DNA of 64,000 nucleotides from Rhodospirillales bacterium (GCA_020638285.1 JACKIV010000002.1:1-64000), one strand, 5' to 3'. Shown: positions 1 to 9,130, numbered from the stretch's first letter. Notes: generated by a model not told the origin, from the sequence alone. A program made the numbers and translations.

Positions 1-360
1 AAAAGCGTAACAGGCATCACATACGATGTGCATGAAGCTTTGGCAAAAAAAGCCTTTCATGAAATTTGTGAGGAAGCACAAGGATTATGGCCGGATACGC
101 GCTATTACGCCTCGCATTATCAGGGCGCTCTGGAGGTCAGCGGGATCAGCATTATCATTGCTGTGAGTTCCCCGCACCGCGCCGAGAGTTTTGAAGCCTG
201 CCGCTATGTTATCGAAGAGATTAAGAAGCGTGCGCCCGTCTGGAAGAAAGAACATTATGTGGACGGTATGAGCGACTGGTTGCCGGGACATTCACTGTCA
301 GAGGAAGCAGAGCACTCCATGACCTGTTGCGGTCATTGTCAGGAGGATGCGCATGGATGA
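1..360 (+). CDS. moaE: Molybdopterin synthase catalytic subunit MoaE, 5' partial
   Basis: MoaE is the large subunit of molybdopterin synthase, which puts two sulfurs on precursor Z using MoaD thiocarboxylate. The frame is open from the first base of the window, so the start lies upstream. The visible product has the family pattern: an N-terminal helix, the PHR motif (SSPHRAESFEACRYVIEEIK) and the KKEHYVDG segment that supplies the catalytic lysines. A Cys/His-rich tail (MTCCGHC) is not part of the usual MoaE core. The stop overlaps the start of mobA, so the two are translationally coupled. Identification is strong; only the N-terminus is missing. Confidence 0.9.
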   Translation, partial: KSVTGITYDVHEALAKKAFHEICEEAQGLWPDTRYYASHYQGALEVSGISIIIAVSSPHRAESFEACRYVIEEIKKRAPVWKKEHYVDGMSDWLPGHSLSEEAEHSMTCCGHCQEDAHG

Positions 361-874
361 TTTTAGCACTATCGCCGGAGTCGTTTTGGCAGGGGGGCGC
401 TCAAGCCGCATGGGGCAGAACAAGGCTTTGCTGGATTATCGGGGGAAGCCGCTCATCGAACATATGATGGAGATACTTAAAAAAACCGGGATCAAAGAAA
501 TATTTATCAGCGGCGATGTTAATGGTTACGACTGCCTTTCCGATCAAGAGCCCTTTACAGGGCCGGCTGAGGCGATAAAGTCAATCATCAAGCGTCTTTC
601 CGGTTACGCTGGATTTTTATTCGTGCCCGTTGATATGCCCTTGTTAAAGCCGGATATGTTGCACCTTCTTTTGCAACAAAAAGAGGGAGGGTATTTTATT
701 GACTGGCCTTTGCCAGCCTTCATGACTCCGCCTTATCAGCAGAGCGAGAAAACATCAGTTCAAGGTTTATTAGATGATTACGGCATCTATCCTGTAGCGT
801 TGCCGGAGCATTTTTCCTCTTCCATGAAAAATGCCAACACGCCGCAGGATTGGGAGGAGGTTGTAAATCCATGA
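353..874 (+). CDS. mobA: Molybdenum cofactor guanylyltransferase MobA
   Basis: MobA transfers GMP from GTP to molybdopterin to make the MGD cofactor. The N-terminus carries the nucleotidyltransferase signature LAGGRSSRMGQNKALL and a later PVDMPLL metal-binding segment, as in MobA and related sugar-nucleotide transferases. At about 173 residues it is slightly shorter than typical MobA (about 190-200). Two ATGs are possible (347 and 353). The AGGAGG at 341-346 is six bases from 353 and directly abuts 347, so 353 is preferred. It overlaps moaE by 8 bp and its TGA overlaps the next ATG, which indicates one operon. Confidence 0.88.
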   Translation: MDDFSTIAGVVLAGGRSSRMGQNKALLDYRGKPLIEHMMEILKKTGIKEIFISGDVNGYDCLSDQEPFTGPAEAIKSIIKRLSGYAGFLFVPVDMPLLKPDMLHLLLQQKEGGYFIDWPLPAFMTPPYQQSEKTSVQGLLDDYGIYPVALPEHFSSSMKNANTPQDWEEVVNP

Positions 875-1224
875 ATGTAAAAATCACCGAAAAATCCGTG
901 ACATTTAAAATCACAGAAGATGAATTAAATATTCTGAGTACAGGTCAGCCGATAGAAAAATCTGTGCCCATTGGCGGGAATGATTTTGCGATGGTAATTG
1001 ATCCCGATCCTGCAGAGTATTTTGAAGATTTTAAAGAAGCCCCGCTCAAACTCATTTTAGATAAGGATGAATCTTGTCTGATGCTCTGTACAAGTAAGGA
1101 TCAGATACAAAAACTCATTGATATGGGACGCAGCAAGGAGGGGCTTTGTGCGCATGTGAACGGTCTTGATGTGTTTCTTCAGGTTGATCTCAAGGCGGAT
1201 AGCAGGCCACGCCAGAAAGTATAA
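871..1224 (+). CDS. Small conserved protein in the Moco operon (DUF7009-like pattern)
   Basis: A 117-residue soluble protein whose ATG overlaps the mobA stop (ATGA), so it is probably translationally coupled. The beginning, MNVKITEKSVTFKITEDEL, alternates short beta strands and recalls small DUF7009-type proteins, but no catalytic motif is visible. An upstream ATG at 850 would overlap mobA more deeply and is less likely. Function is unknown. Its position suggests a role in molybdenum-cofactor maturation or in a molybdoenzyme served by this operon. That is inference from context only. Confidence 0.7.
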   Translation: MNVKITEKSVTFKITEDELNILSTGQPIEKSVPIGGNDFAMVIDPDPAEYFEDFKEAPLKLILDKDESCLMLCTSKDQIQKLIDMGRSKEGLCAHVNGLDVFLQVDLKADSRPRQKV

Positions 1225-1229
1225 TATAT

Positions 1230-2009
1230 ATGGTTCTGGCTTTTCTGTTTTTTATGACTGCCCTGCTTTATGCTTGCGTCGGGTTTGGCGGTGGATCGAC
1301 TTATAATGCGCTTTTGGTCTTAAATGAGACGGAGTATCGCATCATCCCGTTTATTGCCCTTACCTGTAATATTATCGTGGTGAGTGGTGGTGTCTGGCAT
1401 TTCTCGCGCCATAAACATATTAAAATCGAGCAGATTTTACCCTGGATCATTTTATCTGTTCCGGCTGCCTGGCTTGGCGGATATATCAAAGTTCCGGAAG
1501 TCGTGTTTATAGGCGTTCTCGGCAGCGCGCTGTTGCTCTCCGGGATTAAAATGCTATGGCCAGAGAACGAAGTCATTTCCTTGCCATCACAAAATCGCCG
1601 CGCTTTGGCAGGTTTACCGCTCATTCCGCCAGTTGTTGGAGCATCTCTCGGGTTTTTGGCTGGAATGACAGGAATCGGCGGCGGGATTTTTCTGGCACCT
1701 GTTTTGCACTTGTTGCGCTGGAGCGATCCTAAAAATATCGCAGGCACATGCAGTCTGTTTATTCTCGTGAATTCGCTTGCCGGGCTTGTAGGGCAAATGA
1801 TGAAACTGGATACGTCCGGTCTACTTCAGTCTGCTGTTTCCTCTTATTGGATTGTATTGCCCGCTGTTTTTATTGGCGGTCAAATCGGCTCTTGGATGGG
1901 TGCTTCCCGAATCAATATTCATGTCATAAGAAAGATTACAGCTATTCTGATCTTATATGTCTCGATTAGATTGCTCTGGAGATTCTTTATAACCATTGGC
2001 TTTATATAA
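1230..2009 (+). CDS. TSUP (TauE/SafE) family sulfite/anion exporter
   Basis: A 259-residue membrane protein with about eight hydrophobic segments and the repeated glycine-rich half motif of the TSUP family (GFGGGSTYNALLVL near residue 18; GFLAGMTGIGGGIFLAPVL near residue 140). The family exports small sulfur-containing anions or similar compounds across the inner membrane. It begins six bases after the previous stop and ends two bases before the next start, so it belongs to the same transcription unit. A link to sulfur handling for molybdopterin synthesis is plausible but not shown. Confidence 0.85.
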   Translation: MVLAFLFFMTALLYACVGFGGGSTYNALLVLNETEYRIIPFIALTCNIIVVSGGVWHFSRHKHIKIEQILPWIILSVPAAWLGGYIKVPEVVFIGVLGSALLLSGIKMLWPENEVISLPSQNRRALAGLPLIPPVVGASLGFLAGMTGIGGGIFLAPVLHLLRWSDPKNIAGTCSLFILVNSLAGLVGQMMKLDTSGLLQSAVSSYWIVLPAVFIGGQIGSWMGASRINIHVIRKITAILILYVSIRLLWRFFITIGFI

Positions 2010-2011
2010 AA

Positions 2012-2368
2012 ATGCGAACTTTGTTTATTATTACGGGCATTATATCTCTTGTTCTTGCTTTAGCGGGAATTGCATTACCCTTATTGCCAACGACACCTTT
2101 TTTACTGCTAAGTGCATTTTGTTTTGCAAGATCTTCTGAAAAGCTGCATGACTGGCTTTTACATCACCCTTATTTTGGGCCAACCATAAAAGACTGGAGA
2201 GAACACGGTAGTATCAGTAAGCGGAACAAAATCTACGCTATGGTTGTAATATTATTAACCATACTCATGAGTGTCATTTTTGAAGTGCCGTCAGCTGTAC
2301 TTTTAATTCAGGCAGCGGTACTGGGTATTGTTTCTCTATTTATTCTGACTCGTCCTCACGGCAACTGA
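2012..2368 (+). CDS. YbaN/DUF454 family inner-membrane protein
   Basis: A 118-residue protein matching the DUF454 (YbaN) pattern: a first membrane helix, PLLPTTPFLLLSAFCFARSSEKLHDWLLHHPYFGP around residues 25-55 (seen in two adjoining pieces), a short cytoplasmic loop rich in basic residues, and two further helices. Function of the family is unknown. It follows the TSUP gene by two bases and closes the plus-strand operon. Its 3' end overlaps the convergent moeB gene by about 29 bp, so the two transcripts are antisense at their ends. Confidence 0.85.
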   Translation: MRTLFIITGIISLVLALAGIALPLLPTTPFLLLSAFCFARSSEKLHDWLLHHPYFGPTIKDWREHGSISKRNKIYAMVVILLTILMSVIFEVPSAVLLIQAAVLGIVSLFILTRPHGN

Positions 2369-3416
2369 CCCAGGCCTCATAGCCGCCAGACAAGCTGTAA
2401 ACGTCTAAATATCCTTGCGCCTTAAGAATTTGTGCGGCTTGGAGGCTGCGCATGCCTTTTTGACAATGCAGGATAATTTCCGTCTCTTGCGGCAAATCAG
2501 GCAGATCACCCGCCATTATTTTTGAAAGCGGCCAGAGCTGTGCCCCATCAATATGCCCCTGATCCCATTCTTCCTGCTCACGCACATCAATCAGGCAGAA
2601 ATTAGTTCTGCTACGCGCCTGCTGCGGCGTTAATTCCGGTACAAACCCGCAAACAGGCGAACTGTAGGCAAGGACAACATCATCTCGTTTTTTACTGCAG
2701 GCCGGGCAGTCAGGGTTTTTGGGAATGTTCAAAATGCGTGTTTGCATCGTTTTGGTATCAAGCGTCCAGAGCTTGCCGATCAAAGGCGCAAAGCTTTCAT
2801 GCCCTGTGACGAGTTGAATAACCTGCAAAGCCTGCGTTACGCCAATAAGGCCGGCGACAGCGCCAATCACACCCGCTTCCGCACAGTTGGCGATACGTGC
2901 CTTGGGTTTTTCCGGATAAAGACATCGGTAGCAAGGGCCTGTTTGTGCATCAAACACGCTGGCCTGACCATCGAACCCCTGAATTGCCCCGTAAACCCAA
3001 GGCTTTTTGTATTTCACCGCCGCATCGTTAATCAAAAATTTTGTTTCAAAATTATCGGTGCCATCAAGGATAATATCGTAAGCCTGAAATAAATCCGGCG
3101 CGTTTTCCGCGTTTAATTCATCGTCATAGACTGTGATCTCTATGTCAGGATTGAGAGCATGCAATCGCTCCTTGGCCTGAACGGCTTTGGGCTGGCCAAC
3201 GCCATCCGTTGTAAATAAAACCTGTCGCTGCAAGTTGCTTTCATCAACCCTGTCAAAATCAATGATCCCAATATGTCCTATGCCCGCCGCCGCCAGATAC
3301 AAAAGTGCCGGAGAGCCAAGCCCGCCAGCGCCGACGCATAGTACACGGGCGCGGGCAATCTTCTCTTGTCCGTCAAGGCCAATTTCAGGCAGGGTTATTT
3401 GTCGTTTATAGCGCAT
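2340..3416 (-). CDS. moeB: MoeB-type molybdopterin-synthase adenylyltransferase with C-terminal rhodanese domain
   Basis: MoeB adenylates the C-terminus of MoaD so that it can be sulfurated. Residues 1-245 are a ThiF/E1-like domain with the ATP-binding GAGGLGSPALLYLAAAG loop, a conserved NLQRQ segment, the catalytic-Cys region (NCAEAGVIGA) and two zinc-binding CxxC pairs (CYRC, CPAC). Residues 260-358 are a rhodanese domain with active-site loop CQKGMR, so the protein could accept persulfide sulfur itself, as in MOCS3-type fusions. It completes the Moco set with moaE and mobA but is on the opposite strand. Confidence 0.9.
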   Translation of the reverse strand: MRYKRQITLPEIGLDGQEKIARARVLCVGAGGLGSPALLYLAAAGIGHIGIIDFDRVDESNLQRQVLFTTDGVGQPKAVQAKERLHALNPDIEITVYDDELNAENAPDLFQAYDIILDGTDNFETKFLINDAAVKYKKPWVYGAIQGFDGQASVFDAQTGPCYRCLYPEKPKARIANCAEAGVIGAVAGLIGVTQALQVIQLVTGHESFAPLIGKLWTLDTKTMQTRILNIPKNPDCPACSKKRDDVVLAYSSPVCGFVPELTPQQARSRTNFCLIDVREQEEWDQGHIDGAQLWPLSKIMAGDLPDLPQETEIILHCQKGMRSLQAAQILKAQGYLDVYSLSGGYEAWVSCREDESE

Positions 3417-3451
3417 GATGACTTATATAGTTCCGTGTAAGAATTTCTCTA

Positions 3452-3997
3452 TTAATTATAGCCATCTCTATGATTAATGTCTTCGAGATTGCTGCGATTA
3501 CCCTTCTTTTTTAATGTTTCTATACGATAATATTTTAAGTGGGTAACAATAATATGCTTTTGGCGCAGCCGCGATAAAAAAGCCCGGACGGAGTGCGCCT
3601 GCCAGCCCGAGGCTTTGATCATTTCTGCTGTGGTGGCGCCGCTCGTGCTTTGCAGGAGGGTGAGGATTTTGTCTTTGGCGGTTTGCGGCTGCGGCGCTGG
3701 GGTTGGCTTTGTGGCGGGGTGCCGGGCTGGTGGTGCCGATGTTTTCGGCGCAGCCTTGCCATCGCGTTTTTCCAGCCAGTAACGGCCCAGCATGCGGCGG
3801 GCTTCCTGTGTGATCGCGGTGGAATTATGAAAGCTTTTGCCGCGCCGGACTTTTCCGCCTTCATGCACGAACCAGCGAGTGTCCATGCTCGCAGGCTGAA
3901 AGAAAATGCGCCACTGTTTATTGTCGCTGGGCGCCTCGGTATAGCCCTTGGCCAGCAGCATTTCAGCAATATCGGCGGAGAGATTGGGGCTGGTCAT
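3452..3997 (-). CDS. DUF3489 domain protein
   Basis: A 181-residue basic protein in two parts. Residues 1-80 resemble a small DNA/RNA-associated domain with no recognised motif. A Pro/Ala-rich linker follows (about residues 82-105). The C-terminal part, from TAKDKILTLLQSTSGATTAEM on, has the winged-helix pattern of DUF3489 (ATTAEMIKASGWQAHSVRAFLS). DUF3489 proteins are common in alphaproteobacterial accessory DNA. The direction is opposite to the following SEC-C gene, and the two share the 3998-4130 intergenic region. Function unknown; DNA binding is an inference. Confidence 0.75.
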   Translation of the reverse strand: MTSPNLSADIAEMLLAKGYTEAPSDNKQWRIFFQPASMDTRWFVHEGGKVRRGKSFHNSTAITQEARRMLGRYWLEKRDGKAAPKTSAPPARHPATKPTPAPQPQTAKDKILTLLQSTSGATTAEMIKASGWQAHSVRAFLSRLRQKHIIVTHLKYYRIETLKKKGNRSNLEDINHRDGYN

Positions 3998-4130
3998 ATC
4001 AAACCTTCCTTTCGTGATGGTTGCATCATCAGCATGAAGGCTTCGATTTTCTCGATTATCCAGAGAAAAAAGAGCATATTAAAACAAATATATATTCCCT
4101 TTACGTTCTTTTTGTTAGGCTAGGAATATT

Positions 4131-5798
4131 ATGAGAGTAAAACAAAAAATAGGCCGTAATTCCGCTTGCCCCTGCGGGAGCGGGAAAAAATATAAAAAGT
4201 GCCATGGTTCAATCCATAACCACGTGGCGAATGACCGTATGCCCAAAATTAATGATGAAAAGTTTAAAGTAGCCATGCGTCAAGCAGAGGCTCAACATAA
4301 ACAACGCATTGCTCAGCAAGGGCACGGGAACCCAATAACATCATTTATTTCGAACGGTTATAGAGTCGTTTTTGTGGGAAATACTTATGTATGGGCAAAA
4401 GCTGAAAAATGGATGACGTTTCACGATTTTCTGATGGACTTTATTGCACAAACTTTAGGCCGTGAATGGGGTGCGGAGGAAATGAAAAAGCCGCTCGCAG
4501 AAATGCATCCGGTTCTAAAATGGCACCATTATTTACAAGAAGCGAAATCAAAGGCCAGAAAGTCACCGCTGGGGGTTAATGATGCTCCTATGACGGGTGC
4601 CGCCGCCGCATATCTTGGCTTATCTTATAATCTATATTTACTTGCCCATAATACAGAAATCCAGAAAGAGTTGATTAGACGCCTAAAGGATAAGCGGTCG
4701 TTTCATGGTGCTTATTATGAAAGCTATGTTGCTGCCTCTTTTATCAAAGCTGGATTCGATTTGGAATTTGAAAATGAACGTGATGGATCGACAACCCATT
4801 GCGAGTTTACTGCTACATCCAGAAAAACAGGCAAGAAATATTCCGTTGAGGCAAAAGCCAGGCATGTTGAAGGTGTCATGGGGGATGAATGCTCTGAAGC
4901 GCCGCCCGATATTCCACGAGTGCATCGGCATCTCCATCGTGCGCTAAAGAAAAAAGCTAACCACACGCGAGTTATTTTTATTGATGTAAATGTACCGGAC
5001 GATGAAAACAAGGAAATCGAAGATGCTTGGTTAAAATCGGCTCTACAAACTGTGCGCAAGGCTGAAGATGAAATAAAGATTGATGGACAACCAGCACCAC
5101 CAGCATATGTCTTTTTAACAAACCATCCTTATGAATATGAGCTTGAATCTCATATTTTTAGATGGGGATCGATAGGCGAAGGCTACAGAATACCTGATTA
5201 TAAACACGACTGGCCCTTTATCAGCATCCGAGAATTTGTGGAAGTACGCAAAAAACATCAGGATATGCATGACCTCATGTGGTCGTTGAAAGATCACTAT
5301 GCCATTCCGTCAACGTTTAATGGTGAAATCCCCGAATATGTTTTCGGCCATGAGACTGGACCGCAACTCATTATTGGTAATAAGTATCTTGTTCCGTCCG
5401 ATAAAGCAGGACATGAGGAGGTCGGCGTTCTTACTTCAGCTTGTGTTTCCGAACCAGAGAAAAAAATCTATGCCTCATACACGCTGGAAAGCGGAAAAAA
5501 TGTAATCTGCACTTGCCCCATGACTGACGGAGAGTTGGCTGCCTATCAACGCCAGCCTGAAACATTTTTCGGACAATACACGCCAAAAATGAGAAACAGG
5601 GATGATCCAATTTCCTTATTTGACTGGATGCTTGAAACTTATAAGCACACATCCAAAGCCAAGCTTCTGGAATTTATGAAAGAGGCAGCTGACTTTGAAG
5701 AGCTTAAAAATTACTCGCAAGAAGACTTGGCGGCCATATACTGCGAACGATGTGTTTACGGTATTTTAGCGCAAAATAAGAAAACTCAAAAAGCGTAA
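4131..5798 (+). CDS. SEC-C zinc-motif protein with a PD-(D/E)xK nuclease-like core
   Basis: A 555-residue protein. Residues 7-24 are a SEC-C zinc motif (NSACPCGSGKKYKKCHG). Around residues 193-245 there is a nuclease-like pattern: a helix with YYESYVAASFIKAGF, then CEF, then SVEAK, which fits the E...D/E...ExK arrangement of PD-(D/E)xK restriction-like folds. The remaining C-terminal 300 residues are not recognised. It lies immediately beside a tyrosine integrase (6 bp between stops), in the place where cargo, often defence, is carried. A role in nucleic-acid cleavage is inference; no homologue with a known function was recognised. Confidence 0.65.
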   Translation: MRVKQKIGRNSACPCGSGKKYKKCHGSIHNHVANDRMPKINDEKFKVAMRQAEAQHKQRIAQQGHGNPITSFISNGYRVVFVGNTYVWAKAEKWMTFHDFLMDFIAQTLGREWGAEEMKKPLAEMHPVLKWHHYLQEAKSKARKSPLGVNDAPMTGAAAAYLGLSYNLYLLAHNTEIQKELIRRLKDKRSFHGAYYESYVAASFIKAGFDLEFENERDGSTTHCEFTATSRKTGKKYSVEAKARHVEGVMGDECSEAPPDIPRVHRHLHRALKKKANHTRVIFIDVNVPDDENKEIEDAWLKSALQTVRKAEDEIKIDGQPAPPAYVFLTNHPYEYELESHIFRWGSIGEGYRIPDYKHDWPFISIREFVEVRKKHQDMHDLMWSLKDHYAIPSTFNGEIPEYVFGHETGPQLIIGNKYLVPSDKAGHEEVGVLTSACVSEPEKKIYASYTLESGKNVICTCPMTDGELAAYQRQPETFFGQYTPKMRNRDDPISLFDWMLETYKHTSKAKLLEFMKEAADFEELKNYSQEDLAAIYCERCVYGILAQNKKTQKA

Positions 5799-5803
5799 GA
5801 TAA

Positions 5804-7009
5804 TCACCCGCCCAACATATTCCCCACAATATCATCCGCTGCTTTGTGCATCGGATCCGTCATTAAATGCGCGTAGCGGGCGGTGGTTTGCACTTGCGTA
5901 TGACCGAGGAGTTTGCCGATCATGGGCAGGGAATGCCCGGCGGAGACGGCGTATGAGGCGAAGCTGTGGCGCAGATCATGGATGCGCACATCATCTAATC
6001 CCGCCGCTTTACGGATGCGCCGCCAGGGTGATTGCAGATCGGTGAGGTGTGCGAGCGGCAGCGTGCCGTAAATCACAAATTCATTTTCCTGCGGCGTGTC
6101 GGCGTGGTTCCAGATGGCGGTGAGCAGATCAATCACATGCTGGCTAACCGGCACAGCGCGCGCTCCGGTCTTGGTATCGGGCAAGCGCAGGATCCGATGT
6201 TCGCGGTCGATATATTTCCATTTCAGCGTCTGTATCTCCATCAGGCGGCAGCCGGTAAAGGCCAGCAGGCGAAAGGCATTAATGGCGGAACGGTGGACGA
6301 TCAGCGGGGTTTGATCCTCGCGCCCCTCCAATATCCGGCCATCCAGAATCCCTTCAGCATAATCGAGGGTGGAGAGAAGACGTTGCAGCTCCTCCCGCGT
6401 TAAATACCGCTCCCGCTTGCGCTCGGGATATTTGGCGATATGGCGGCGCGGGTTGGAGTGCTCATCGCGCCAGCCCCACATCTCGGCCAGATTGAACATT
6501 TTGGAAATCACCTCCAGCATGCGGTTGGCATCATAGGGTGTGCGGCGCATGCGGTGATGCAGATCGGCGATATCGGCGCGCTTGATGTCCCGCACCAGAA
6601 CTTCACCCAGCGTCGGGCGAATGAATTTATCCAGCACGCGTTTATACCCAGCCGCAGTGCGGGGCTTGAGGCGCACCTGCACATGCTCTTCCCAGAAGCG
6701 GTCGCACAGATCGTTCATGTCCGGCGCGGTTTTATCGGCCTGTTTTTCATAGGCGGGATCGGTGCCGTCCTGCACCAGCGCGAGGGATTTCACCGCGCGG
6801 CTGCGTGCCTGATCCAGCGTCATGGTGCCATAAGCGCCGAGCGTTAAACGGCGGGTGCGGCGGCGAAAACGATATTGCAGGATGAAGCTTTTGCGTCCGC
6901 CCGGGCTCACCCGTAGGCCAAAGCCGGAGACCAGGCTGTCGAAGATCAGCAACTCTTTGTCCTGCGGCTTGGTTTCATCGATGATGGTTTTGGTAAGTTT
7001 GACGGGCAT
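5804..7009 (-). CDS. Tyrosine recombinase/integrase with arm-binding (DUF4102) domain
   Basis: A 401-residue integrase. The N-terminal 80 residues are a DUF4102 arm-type DNA-binding domain (FDSLVSGFGLRVSPGGRKSF), followed by a SAM-like core-binding domain. The C-terminal catalytic domain has the first arginine (FTGCRLMEIQTLKW), the HxxR motif (HDLRHSFASY), and the tyrosine nucleophile in TTARYAHL. All catalytic residues are visible. The gene reads away from the tRNA-fMet half at 7229-7273, about 220 bp from its start, so that site is its likely attachment end. Intact by appearance. Confidence 0.92.
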   Translation of the reverse strand: MPVKLTKTIIDETKPQDKELLIFDSLVSGFGLRVSPGGRKSFILQYRFRRRTRRLTLGAYGTMTLDQARSRAVKSLALVQDGTDPAYEKQADKTAPDMNDLCDRFWEEHVQVRLKPRTAAGYKRVLDKFIRPTLGEVLVRDIKRADIADLHHRMRRTPYDANRMLEVISKMFNLAEMWGWRDEHSNPRRHIAKYPERKRERYLTREELQRLLSTLDYAEGILDGRILEGREDQTPLIVHRSAINAFRLLAFTGCRLMEIQTLKWKYIDREHRILRLPDTKTGARAVPVSQHVIDLLTAIWNHADTPQENEFVIYGTLPLAHLTDLQSPWRRIRKAAGLDDVRIHDLRHSFASYAVSAGHSLPMIGKLLGHTQVQTTARYAHLMTDPMHKAADDIVGNMLGG

Positions 7010-7228
7010 GGGCGGATCCTCCTTCGTTGGTCATGGTCGATGCGCTGGTGATGCTGGCGATGCAGCCCTGCATCTTTGGAAGCATTCCGGAAGCAAATTC
7101 CTGCGAAAAGCTGCCAAGGCGCGTATAAGTCCATGATGCTTGGAAAGTGAATATTATCAAGCAATATCAGCGCATTAGCGTAGATGTGCGTAATGTTTCA
7201 TAGGGGCGAGAAAGGGAGCCGTACAGCA

Positions 7229-7273
7229 CTCATAACCTGAAGGCCGCAGGTTCAAATCCTGCCCCCGCAACCA
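7229..7273 (+). other. 3' half of an initiator tRNA-fMet (attachment-site remnant)
   Basis: From the anticodon loop CTCATAA onward this matches the 3' half of a bacterial tRNA-fMet, with the anticodon stem 3' strand, T arm GCAGG-TTCAAAT-CCTGC, acceptor 3' strand CCCCGCA and an encoded CCA. The bases to the left do not form a D arm or a 5' acceptor strand, so it is not a functional tRNA. The break falls at the anticodon loop, a standard crossover position for tyrosine integrases. It marks the right end of the element that carries the integrase at 5804-7009. Confidence 0.85.
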
Positions 7274-8786
7274 TCTTAAGGGTGTTTACGCCCTTATCCT
7301 CATAATCTTTATTGTAAAAAATTTTGTTGGTTGCGTGCGTTGCCGGGATTTCCTGGGCAGAGCCAGCGCTCGGCGATTTGTTTCCAAAATCCTTGGCTTC
7401 TTCTTCCCCCTGTGTTTCTTGCCCTGAATCGCCTTCCGTCTCCCCGGCATATTGGGTATCGCCTGCGCCGGTGATCGTGCGCGCGTTCCGAACCAGATCG
7501 TCTGCATCACTCAATGGTGTTTTGGCTTGGGTCGCAACCGTCAGAATGCCAGCCAGATCGCCATGAAGATCAATGGCCATCTCTTTGCTGCCATCCGCCT
7601 TGGGCGTTAAAACGATTTTGTCGATCAGTCCACGAATCATCCCCGTTGCTTCTTGTCGATGCGCAGGGGTTCGCAACAGCTTGATAAGCCGTTGTATCTC
7701 CTGGCGATAGCGCAGCCCCATATTGGGATGCACCAGCACCGGAGACTCCTTTTGCTCGGACAGCAGAAATTCCAGCTCCTGCTGTCGCGCATCATTTTCT
7801 TCCATTTCTTTTTTCAGGGAGGGAGTTCGGAAACCTTCGGCGACCGCATCGACCATCTGCTTGCTGCGGCGTATCAGTTTGGCTTGCTCCGCCCTGTATC
7901 CCGCCAGTTTGGCGTTATGCTCCATCCTCAGGCGATTGAGATGTTTCGTATAGGCGTCACAGAAAGCCTGACACAAGTCCGGGTCCATCAAATGAGTCTT
8001 GAGCGCTTTCAGAACCGTTTCCTCCAACCGGTCGCGGCGGATAGTCAGGAGGTTGTCGCAGATGCCTTGGTTTCGTGCAGTCGAGCATCCCAGATGGTCG
8101 TTCGACATTTTTGACATGCCGCCACCACAGCATCCGCACTTAACGAGGCCGGAAAAGAGGGTGCGGGGCCGCTGTTTTCCCCAAAATTCCTTGTGCTGCT
8201 TCTTGATTGCGCCCTGTTCCGCCTTCACTCTGTCCCATAAGTCCTGCTCGACGATTCGTAGTTCCGGGTTGATTTTGCGCTCGCCACGAACAGGTTCGCC
8301 ATTGGCATCGTATTTTTTGACCACGTCATAGCCATAGGTCAATCCGCCGCCGGACTTTCCTTTTTCAATGCGCCCGCTTAGCCCGCGCCGTGTTTTGTCG
8401 GCCAAATCCTTCAAAAACAAGGCGTTCATCGTGCCTTTCAGGCCGATATGCAGATTATTTATCTCCCCTTCGGACAAGGTAACGATTCGTATGCCCGCGA
8501 ATTGAAGACGTTTGTAAATACCAGCGATATCTTCCTGGTCGCGCGACAGACGATCAAGCGCCTCAGCCAGAACGATATCGAACACGCCTTGTTGAGCCTC
8601 CTGCATCATGCGCTGGATTCCGGGTCGCAGCATCGATGCGCCGGAAATACCGTGATCGGTATAACGTCTGACGACTTGCCACCCCTCCTGTGCCGCGCGT
8701 TTCTCGGCGACACGGATTTGATCCTCTATCGATGCATCCGTTTGGAGGTCGGATGAGTAACGAGCGTAAATCGCAAGCTTGGTCAT
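7230..8786 (-). CDS. Large serine recombinase
   Basis: A 518-residue site-specific recombinase. The N-terminal resolvase-type catalytic domain starts YARYSSDLQTDASIEDQI (nucleophile Ser near residue 10), with EALDRLSRD near residue 80. It is followed by a recombinase domain, a zinc ribbon (CGCCGGGMSK and later Cys residues) and a coiled-coil region near residues 300-350. The last residues, VAGAGFEPAAFRL, are encoded by the antisense strand of the tRNA-fMet fragment, so the reading frame leaves the element and ends in host sequence. In an excised circle the same frame would run on into the sequence now at 20142-20399. Confidence 0.92.
   Translation of the reverse strand: MTKLAIYARYSSDLQTDASIEDQIRVAEKRAAQEGWQVVRRYTDHGISGASMLRPGIQRMMQEAQQGVFDIVLAEALDRLSRDQEDIAGIYKRLQFAGIRIVTLSEGEINNLHIGLKGTMNALFLKDLADKTRRGLSGRIEKGKSGGGLTYGYDVVKKYDANGEPVRGERKINPELRIVEQDLWDRVKAEQGAIKKQHKEFWGKQRPRTLFSGLVKCGCCGGGMSKMSNDHLGCSTARNQGICDNLLTIRRDRLEETVLKALKTHLMDPDLCQAFCDAYTKHLNRLRMEHNAKLAGYRAEQAKLIRRSKQMVDAVAEGFRTPSLKKEMEENDARQQELEFLLSEQKESPVLVHPNMGLRYRQEIQRLIKLLRTPAHRQEATGMIRGLIDKIVLTPKADGSKEMAIDLHGDLAGILTVATQAKTPLSDADDLVRNARTITGAGDTQYAGETEGDSGQETQGEEEAKDFGNKSPSAGSAQEIPATHATNKIFYNKDYEDKGVNTLKMVAGAGFEPAAFRL
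7262..7273 (+). repeat. Direct repeat, left end of the mobilizable element
   Basis: CCCCCGCAACCA, the last 12 bases of tRNA-fMet. The identical 12-mer recurs in the same orientation at 20399-20410. Between the two copies lie a serine recombinase and mobilization genes, so these are most simply the two attachment-site copies of the element. Confidence 0.75.
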
Positions 8787-8953
8787 GAGTTTGGCCTCGA
8801 TTTATCTTGTTCCCGGAGAGCTTCATTATAATCATTTTCCGCAGCAATACGAGCCAAAAACTCCACAAGAACGGATAAACGGCTTTGTTCGCGCCCTTTT
8901 CCAGGGGCGCGTTTCTTCGCCATGCGCTCTCTATTGCGCGGTTCTTCTTTCAT
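8783..8953 (-). CDS. Small basic protein coupled to the recombinase
   Basis: A 56-residue Lys/Arg-rich protein starting MKEEPRNRERMAKKRAPGK. Its TGA overlaps the recombinase ATG (ATGA), which suggests translational coupling. A longer reading with an upstream ATG at 9088 has no better support. Small basic ORFs in this place can act as recombination directionality factors or regulators of serine recombinases, but no family was recognised and this is inference. Confidence 0.5.
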   Translation of the reverse strand: MKEEPRNRERMAKKRAPGKGREQSRLSVLVEFLARIAAENDYNEALREQDKSRPNS

Positions 8954-9130
8954 CTTTTCTATCTTTCGGATAAGCGAAATGCCTCTCCGCCTGCGTGCGC
9001 AGGCAGAGTTTAACAAGCATGGGGAATAGGAGGAAAAGAGCGCCGCCCGGATTTTGGGCGCAAAGGCTCCGGGGATGGTCAATAGCACATCTTTCTTCCT
9101 TTGTAAAGGAATTTATTCCTTCGCCTGGGA

